DNA of 64,000 bases, from positions 22,244-86,243 of the forward strand of contig DBYJ01000020.1 of the NCBI GenBank assembly GCA_002309805.1, read 5' to 3'. Source of the DNA: Bacteroidales bacterium UBA1189. GTDB lineage: Bacteria; Bacteroidota; Bacteroidia; Bacteroidales; Bacteroidaceae. Each line of letters starts with the position of its first letter. Within the stretch, counting starts at the first letter, position 1. Under the pieces are notes generated by a model. The model was not told the DNA's origin and made no database searches. It saw nothing but the letters and a program-made list of their open reading frames with translations. The position numbers and the translations under genes were made by a program. Of the stretch, positions 60,356-64,000 are shown in pieces.

Positions 60356-61102
60356 CTACATCGCCATGCCGCCATCGACCTGGATAACCTGACCGCTGAC
60401 GTAGCTGCTGAGGTCGGAGGCGAGGAAGAGGGCGACGCCGGCGATATCGTCGGGCGTACCGCCACGGCGCAGAGGGATGCGCTTGGCCCACTCTGCACGA
60501 ACTTCCTCGGGCAGCTGGAGCGTCATGTCGGTAAGGATAAAGCCTGGGGCGATGATGTTGGCACGGATGCCGCGACTGCCAATCTCCTGCGCGATGCTCT
60601 TCGTGAGCCCTATCATGCCCGCTTTCGAAGCGGAGTAGTTGCATTGTCCGGCATTACCGTGAACGCCCACCACGCTACTCATGGAGATGATGCTGCCCGC
60701 ACGCTGGCGCATCATCACGGGGGTGACGGCGTGGATGAAGTTGAACGTGCTCTTGAGGTTGACGGTAATGACGCTATCCCATTGTGCCTCGGTCATGCGC
60801 ATCATCAGGCCGTCGCGGGTGATGCCGGCATTGTTGACCAGCACGTCGATACGGCCGAAGTCCTTCACAATCTCTGCCACGACAGCCTCCGTAGCAGCAA
60901 AGTCGGACGCGTCGGAGGCATAGCCCTTGACGCGAGTGCCGAAGGCGGCAATCTCGTTGATAGTCTCAGCCATAGCGTCGTTATAGACCAAGTCGGTAAT
61001 GGCGATGTCGGCACCTTCAGCCGCGAAGCGCAAAGCCAGCGCCTTGCCGATGCCTCTTGCTGCGCCCGTGATAAGGGCGACTTTTCCTTCCAATAGTTTC
61101 AT
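60356..61102 (-). CDS. fabG: 3-oxoacyl-ACP reductase
   Basis: 248 residues. The NADPH-binding motif is GAARGIGKALALRFAAEG; the catalytic Ser is in SIISMSSVVG and Tyr/Lys in NYSASKAG; NNAG is present. It reduces 3-oxoacyl-ACP in fatty-acid synthesis. It is separated from the acpP-fabF cluster by more than 40 kb. It is convergent with GH31 (7 bp between ends) and downstream of dusB on the same strand, with a repeat element between. Confidence 0.95.
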   Translation of the reverse strand: MKLLEGKVALITGAARGIGKALALRFAAEGADIAITDLVYNDAMAETINEIAAFGTRVKGYASDASDFAATEAVVAEIVKDFGRIDVLVNNAGITRDGLMMRMTEAQWDSVITVNLKSTFNFIHAVTPVMMRQRAGSIISMSSVVGVHGNAGQCNYSASKAGMIGLTKSIAQEIGSRGIRANIIAPGFILTDMTLQLPEEVRAEWAKRIPLRRGGTPDDIAGVALFLASDLSSYVSGQVIQVDGGMAM

Positions 61103-61129
61103 TTTTTCTTTTAGTTAAGAGTTTATGGT

Positions 61130-61229
61130 AGTTAAGAATTAAGAGTTAAGAGTTAAGAAAAATAGCTCTGATATTCGAATACGGGAAACAAGACATTCTT
61201 TCTTAACTCTTAACTCTTAATTCTTAACT
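61130..61229. repeat. heptamer-arm hairpin element, TTAAGAG type, copy G
   Basis: Arms are GTTAAGAATTAAGAGTTAAG units (61130-61159) and TCTTAACTCTTAACTCTTAA units (61200-61229). Read on the minus strand the core is ATGTCTTGTTTCCCGTATTC then GAATATCAGAGCTATTTTT, aligning with copy A over nearly its full length. The dusB stop codon TAG lies in its edge. Confidence 0.85.
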
Positions 61230-62288
61230 AAAAAATGTTTTTTCTATCTCGTCGAAGATGTCGAAGAGCTCGTCCATGGTGTTGGCGCGGAGCATACGGA
61301 TGCGCGTGGGGCGGAAGTTGGGGATGCCCTTGAAGAGCGGCGTAGCCGCCAGATGGCGCCTGATATGCAGTATGCCGCCATACTCCCCAGCCCTTGCCAC
61401 GCTCTCCCTCACCTGCTCACGGAGAATCTCCAGCTTCGCTGAGTCAACAAGTCCACGAGTCAACAAGTCAACACGCGGTATGCAGGCCTCGTCGCCACTC
61501 GTTGACTCGTTGACTCGTTGACCTGTTGACTCGTTGACCTGTTGACTCGTTGACCTTATATATTCCTTCACCTCCCTGAATATCCAGGGGCAGCCGAACG
61601 AGGCGCGGCCTATCATGATGCCGTCCACGCCGTAGCGCTCGAAGCACTCCAGGGCGCGCTCGGGGGTGGTGATGTCGCCGTTGCCGATGATGGGGATGTG
61701 CATGCGGGGGTTGGCCTTCACCTGCCCGATGAGCGTCCAGTCAGCCTCGCCCGTGTACATCTGGCTGCGGGTGCGCCCGTGTATGGTGAGGGCCTGGATG
61801 CCGCAGTCCTGCAGCTGCTCGGCAAGTTCTACGATTATCTTGTGCTCGTGGTCCCAGCCGAGCCGCGTCTTTACCGTCACGGGGATGTGGACGGCATTGA
61901 CGATGGCGCGCGTCATCTCCAGCATCAGGGGGATGTTCCGCAGCATACCTGCGCCGCCCCCCTTGCCTGCCACGCGCTTCACGGGGCAGCCGTAGTTGAT
62001 GTCGAGGATGTCGGGCCCTGCCACCTCGGCCAGCTTGGCCGCCTCCACCATCGAGGGGATGTCGCGCCCATAGATTTGGATGGCCACGGGGCGTTCCTCG
62101 TCGCTCACGCGGAGTTTGTCCACCGAGCGGTTCACGCCACGGATAAGGGCATCGGCCGACACAAACTCCGTATAGACCATGTCGGCTCCGAAGCGCTTGC
62201 ACATCAGCCTGAACGCCGCGTCCGTGACGTCCTCCATCGGAGCCAGCATCACCGGCCTCTCGCCCAAATCAATCGTCCCAATCTTCAT
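61224..62288 (-). CDS. dusB: tRNA-dihydrouridine synthase with repeat-derived insertion
   Basis: 354 residues from the ATG at 62288, just downstream of the -7 box. The FMN-binding barrel has APMEDVTDAAFR, DINYGCPVKRVAGKGGGAGM (catalytic Cys in NYGCP), TIHGRTRSQMYTGEADW and IIGNGDI, then GVDGIMIGRASFGCPW. It reduces uridines in tRNA. Residues about 245-283 (including QQVNESTGQRVNESTSG) are encoded by a hairpin repeat whose arms are GTTGACTC octamers, at a position where related enzymes usually have a short loop; the frame is kept. It uses a promoter-hairpin repeat shared with xseA. Confidence 0.92.
   Translation of the reverse strand: MKIGTIDLGERPVMLAPMEDVTDAAFRLMCKRFGADMVYTEFVSADALIRGVNRSVDKLRVSDEERPVAIQIYGRDIPSMVEAAKLAEVAGPDILDINYGCPVKRVAGKGGGAGMLRNIPLMLEMTRAIVNAVHIPVTVKTRLGWDHEHKIIVELAEQLQDCGIQALTIHGRTRSQMYTGEADWTLIGQVKANPRMHIPIIGNGDITTPERALECFERYGVDGIMIGRASFGCPWIFREVKEYIRSTSQQVNESTGQRVNESTSGDEACIPRVDLLTRGLVDSAKLEILREQVRESVARAGEYGGILHIRRHLAATPLFKGIPNFRPTRIRMLRANTMDELFDIFDEIEKTFFS
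61440..61556. repeat. octamer-arm hairpin element inside dusB, copy H
   Basis: The left arm (61440-61472) has GAGTCAACAAGTC units. The right arm (61499-61556) has seven CTCGTTGA/CCTGTTGA octamers at 8-bp spacing. The core between them contains GTATGCAGGCCTCG, sharing GTATGCAG with the cores at 57091 and 62431. Confidence 0.85.
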
Positions 62289-62294
62289 ATTCAA

Positions 62295-62364
62295 TTGCAA
62301 AGGTACAAGTAAGCGAGGGAAATACCAAATTTATTTGAGTATTTCCGAGCGGGAGTACCTTAAA
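62295..62364 (-). promoter_or_regulatory. promoter-hairpin repeat upstream of dusB
   Basis: Minus strand: stem GGAAATAC(T)CAAAT paired with ATTTGGTATTTCC, then -33 TTTG (62329 to 62326) and -7 TACCTTTG (62305 to 62298), 20 bp apart. It is homologous to the element at 37815-37885, including flanking GCGAG and CGCTCG-type sequence, with compensatory stem differences. Confidence 0.82.
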
Positions 62365-62394
62365 CGGACGTAAGGCCGTTAAAAGTAGTAAATA

Positions 62395-62546
62395 ATAATG
62401 AAAAATGAAAAATGAAGAATGAAAAATAAATTGTCTTGTATGCAGCCTACCGATGACAGGGGCAATTTACGACTTCATCCTTCATCCCTATTTTTCATCC
62501 TTCATCCTTATTTTTCATTTTTCATTCTTCATTTTTCATTTTTCAT
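62395..62546. repeat. heptamer-arm hairpin element, AATGAAA type, copy F
   Basis: The left arm (62398-62430) has AATGAAAAATGAAGAATGAA units and the long right arm (about 62473-62546) TTCATCC and TTTTTCA units. The core (about 62431-62470) begins TTGTCTTGTATGCAGCCTAC and contains GGGGCAATTT. It shares TGTCTTGTATGCAG with related copies. Confidence 0.82.
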
Positions 62547-62732
62547 GAAAATCCTTCATAATCCTTCACTTTCCTTCACTCATTCTCCCCTCAGAATCAA
62601 CAAGTTTGACGGAATGAAGGATATGAAGGATAAAAAAACATTTTTTTCACACGGCTTGTTTACGCATTTTATCGCACAAATTCCTTCAGCCCATCTTAGC
62701 AACTGCCCAGATAGCATCAGTTTCCCCAAAAA

Positions 62733-62810
62733 TTCCATCAAATGGAAAAAAAGTTCCATAGGCTGGAAAAAAAGTTCCATCAAATGGAATTTAAATTCCA
62801 CAGGCTGGAA
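62733..62810. repeat. four 15-bp palindromes at exact 21-bp spacing
   Basis: TTCCATCAAATGGAA (62733), TTCCATAGGCTGGAA (62754), TTCCATCAAATGGAA (62775) and TTCCACAGGCTGGAA (62796). Each is an interrupted palindrome with TTCCA/TGGAA ends; the centres alternate between TCAAA and (T/C)AGGC. Spacers are 6 bp. Confidence 0.9.
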
Positions 62811-62879
62811 TTTTTTACAGCATTTGACGCTTGCAGAACAGCCGTTAGAGATACTCTTGGGGATATTGATAGAAAAATC

Positions 62880-63035
62880 AAGAATTAGGAATTAGGAATT
62901 GGGAATTTTTCGCTACTTTTGCAGCGAAAACCAAATCGTCATTCCTAATTCCTAATTTCTCATTCCTAATTTTATAATTCCTCATTCCTAATTTCTAATT
63001 TTTCATTCCTCATTCCTAATTTTATAATTTCTCAT
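62880..63035. repeat. heptamer-arm hairpin element, ATTAGGA type, copy J
   Basis: The left arm (62880-62908) has GAATTAG/GAATTGG units. The right arm (62938-63035) has many CATTCCTAATT units. The centre includes a -7 box (TACTTTTG, 62914-62921) and TTTTGCAGCG. A left-arm-like segment also opens this window at 50-90. Confidence 0.75.
62914..62921 (+). promoter_or_regulatory. -7 box within the repeat upstream of the U32 gene
   Basis: TACTTTTG followed by CAG, 118 bp before the GTG start. No TTTG lies 20 bp upstream; the position is occupied by the repeat arm. Confidence 0.45.
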
Positions 63036-63038
63036 TTT

Positions 63039-64000
63039 GTGAACTACTCCATCAAGGACTTCGAGATTATGGCCCCCGTGGGCTCGCGCGAGTCGCTGGC
63101 GGCTGCCATTCAGGCTGGTGCCGACAGCATCTACTTCGGCATCGGCCATCTGAACATGCGTGCCCGCTCCGCCAGCACCTTCTCCATCGCCGACCTCCGC
63201 GAGATTGCCGCCACCACCGCCGCCCACGGCATCAAGAGCTACCTCACCGTCAACACCATCATCTACGACGAGGACATGACGCTCATGCGCCAGATTGTCG
63301 ATGCCGCCCACGACGCCGGCATCTCGGCCGTCATCGCCAGCGACGTCGCCGTCATGAGCTACTGCAACGCCATCGGACAGGAGGTACACCTCAGCACCCA
63401 GCTCAACATCAGCAACGCCGAGGCTCTGCGCTTCTACGCCCGCTTTGCCGACGTCGTCGTGCTCGCCCGCGAGCTCAACCTCACGCAGGTACGCGCCATC
63501 TACGACGTCATCCAGCGCGAGCAGATCCGCGGCCCGCGGGGCGAGCTCATACGGATAGAAATGTTCTGCCACGGCGCCCTCTGCATGGCCGTCAGCGGCA
63601 AGTGCTACCTCAGCCTCCACGAGCTGGGCGCCAGCGCCAACCGAGGCGCCTGCATGCAGGTCTGCCGCCGGGGCTACGATGTCGCCCGCCTATCCTCCCC
63701 TCCCGCCAACGCCAACGCCACCTACCTCCTCCACGACAAGGAGAGCGAGATAGAGCTTGAGGTGGACAACAAGTACGTCATGTCGCCCAAGGACCTCAAG
63801 ACCATCCGCTTCATCGATGAAATGATGGACGCGGGCGTACGCGTGTTTAAAATAGAAGGGCGCGCGCGAGGCCCTGAGTACGTGCGCACCGTTGTGGAGT
63901 GCTACCGCGAGGCCATCCGCAGCGTCATCGACGGCGCTTTTTCCGACGACCGAAAGGATGCCTGGGACGCCCGCCTCGCCACCGTCTTCAACCGCGGCTT
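63039..64000 (+). CDS. U32-family peptidase, 3' end beyond the window
   Basis: At least 320 residues, open to the window edge. Translation from the GTG at 63039 gives NYSIKDFEIMAPVGSRESLA; the ATG at 63072 would remove the first strand. U32 features: APVGSRESLAAAIQAGADSI, YFGIGHLNMRARS, CHGALCMAVSGKCYLS and SANRGACMQVCRRGY, with the conserved cysteines likely binding an iron-sulfur cluster, then FKIEGRARGPEYV. Relatives include collagenase-like enzymes and tRNA/rRNA hydroxylation proteins (TrhP, RlhA), so either peptidase or RNA-modification function is possible. Confidence 0.9.
   Translation, partial: MNYSIKDFEIMAPVGSRESLAAAIQAGADSIYFGIGHLNMRARSASTFSIADLREIAATTAAHGIKSYLTVNTIIYDEDMTLMRQIVDAAHDAGISAVIASDVAVMSYCNAIGQEVHLSTQLNISNAEALRFYARFADVVVLARELNLTQVRAIYDVIQREQIRGPRGELIRIEMFCHGALCMAVSGKCYLSLHELGASANRGACMQVCRRGYDVARLSSPPANANATYLLHDKESEIELEVDNKYVMSPKDLKTIRFIDEMMDAGVRVFKIEGRARGPEYVRTVVECYREAIRSVIDGAFSDDRKDAWDARLATVFNRG

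Larger units (their letters stand above)
62365..63038. other. gene-free, repeat-filled region before the U32 peptidase gene
   Basis: No gene is supported. It contains a heptamer-arm hairpin (62395-62546), a four-unit 21-bp palindrome array (62733-62810), a -7 box (62914-62921) and a second heptamer-arm element (62880-63035) that reaches the start codon. Confidence 0.7.

Noticed and set aside
63003..63620. Minus-strand frame at the window end
   Set aside because: The + strand encodes an open U32 peptidase with conserved cysteine motifs through the same region.
1..64000. tRNA or rRNA genes
   Set aside because: No T-loop/anticodon arrangement or rRNA-like conserved blocks were seen in intergenic regions by eye; a dedicated scan would be decisive.

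Overview
The window looks like chromosomal DNA of a Bacteroidales bacterium, most likely Prevotellaceae. Supporting signs are the Bacteroidetes promoter pair (TTTG near -33 and TAnnTTTG near -7, 20-21 bp apart) seen before many genes, BspA-type leucine-rich repeat proteins, surface proteins ending in short 'GxYIxNGRKxLI'-type tails, an M60-like metallopeptidase, lipoproteins and abundant secreted glycoside hydrolases. I annotate 44 protein genes. I saw no rRNA, convincing tRNA, insertion-sequence transposase or CRISPR array.

Layout. 1-13,997: surface and secreted proteins: a caspase-LRR protein, a membrane-anchored TPR/HTH regulator, an LRR protein followed by four small envelope proteins, a paralogous Ig-like protein, an S74-like protein and a barrel protein. 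The regulator, the LRR protein and the Ig-like protein share a 58-bp operator/promoter module with identical internal spacing. 14,008-23,774: CAP lipoprotein, CoA transferase, acpP, fabF, rnc, gamma carbonic anhydrase-like protein, lipid A-type acyltransferase, MsbA-like ABC exporter, PAP2 phosphatase and a small five-repeat protein. 23,875-34,786: gltX, PgpH-like HD phosphodiesterase, GH16, GH32, M60-like peptidase with duplicated LRR domains, beta carbonic anhydrase, DUF5715-like protein. 34,773-41,183: GH43, xseB, xseA, MATE transporter, cytidylate-kinase-like protein, metallophosphoesterase. 41,431-51,494: M3 peptidase, small Gln/Arg-rich secreted protein, GH2, dnaG, a second GH43, an SGNH esterase. 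51,640-64,000: a 1,774-residue modular surface protein, GH31 with SusE/F-like C-terminal modules, fabG, dusB and a U32 peptidase cut by the window end.

Functionally the window mixes housekeeping genes (fatty-acid synthesis, lipid A handling, replication priming, tRNA charging and modification, exonuclease VII) with a dispersed set of polysaccharide- and glycoprotein-degrading enzymes. No SusC/SusD pair is present, so these enzymes are not in a classical polysaccharide utilization locus here.

The most unusual content is non-coding. (1) A family of hairpin elements has arms built from 7-8 bp tandem repeats; the arm sequence differs completely between copies, but several copies share a ~40-bp core around TGTCTTGTATGCAG. 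Some copies lie inside genes, supplying internal protein sequence, stop codons, and in one case a signal-peptide core. (2) Arrays of interrupted palindromes recur at 21-22 bp spacing in several intergenic regions with unrelated sequence. (3) A promoter-containing hairpin with compensatory stem changes precedes xseA and dusB. (4) A ~58-bp hairpin repeat follows two surface-protein genes.
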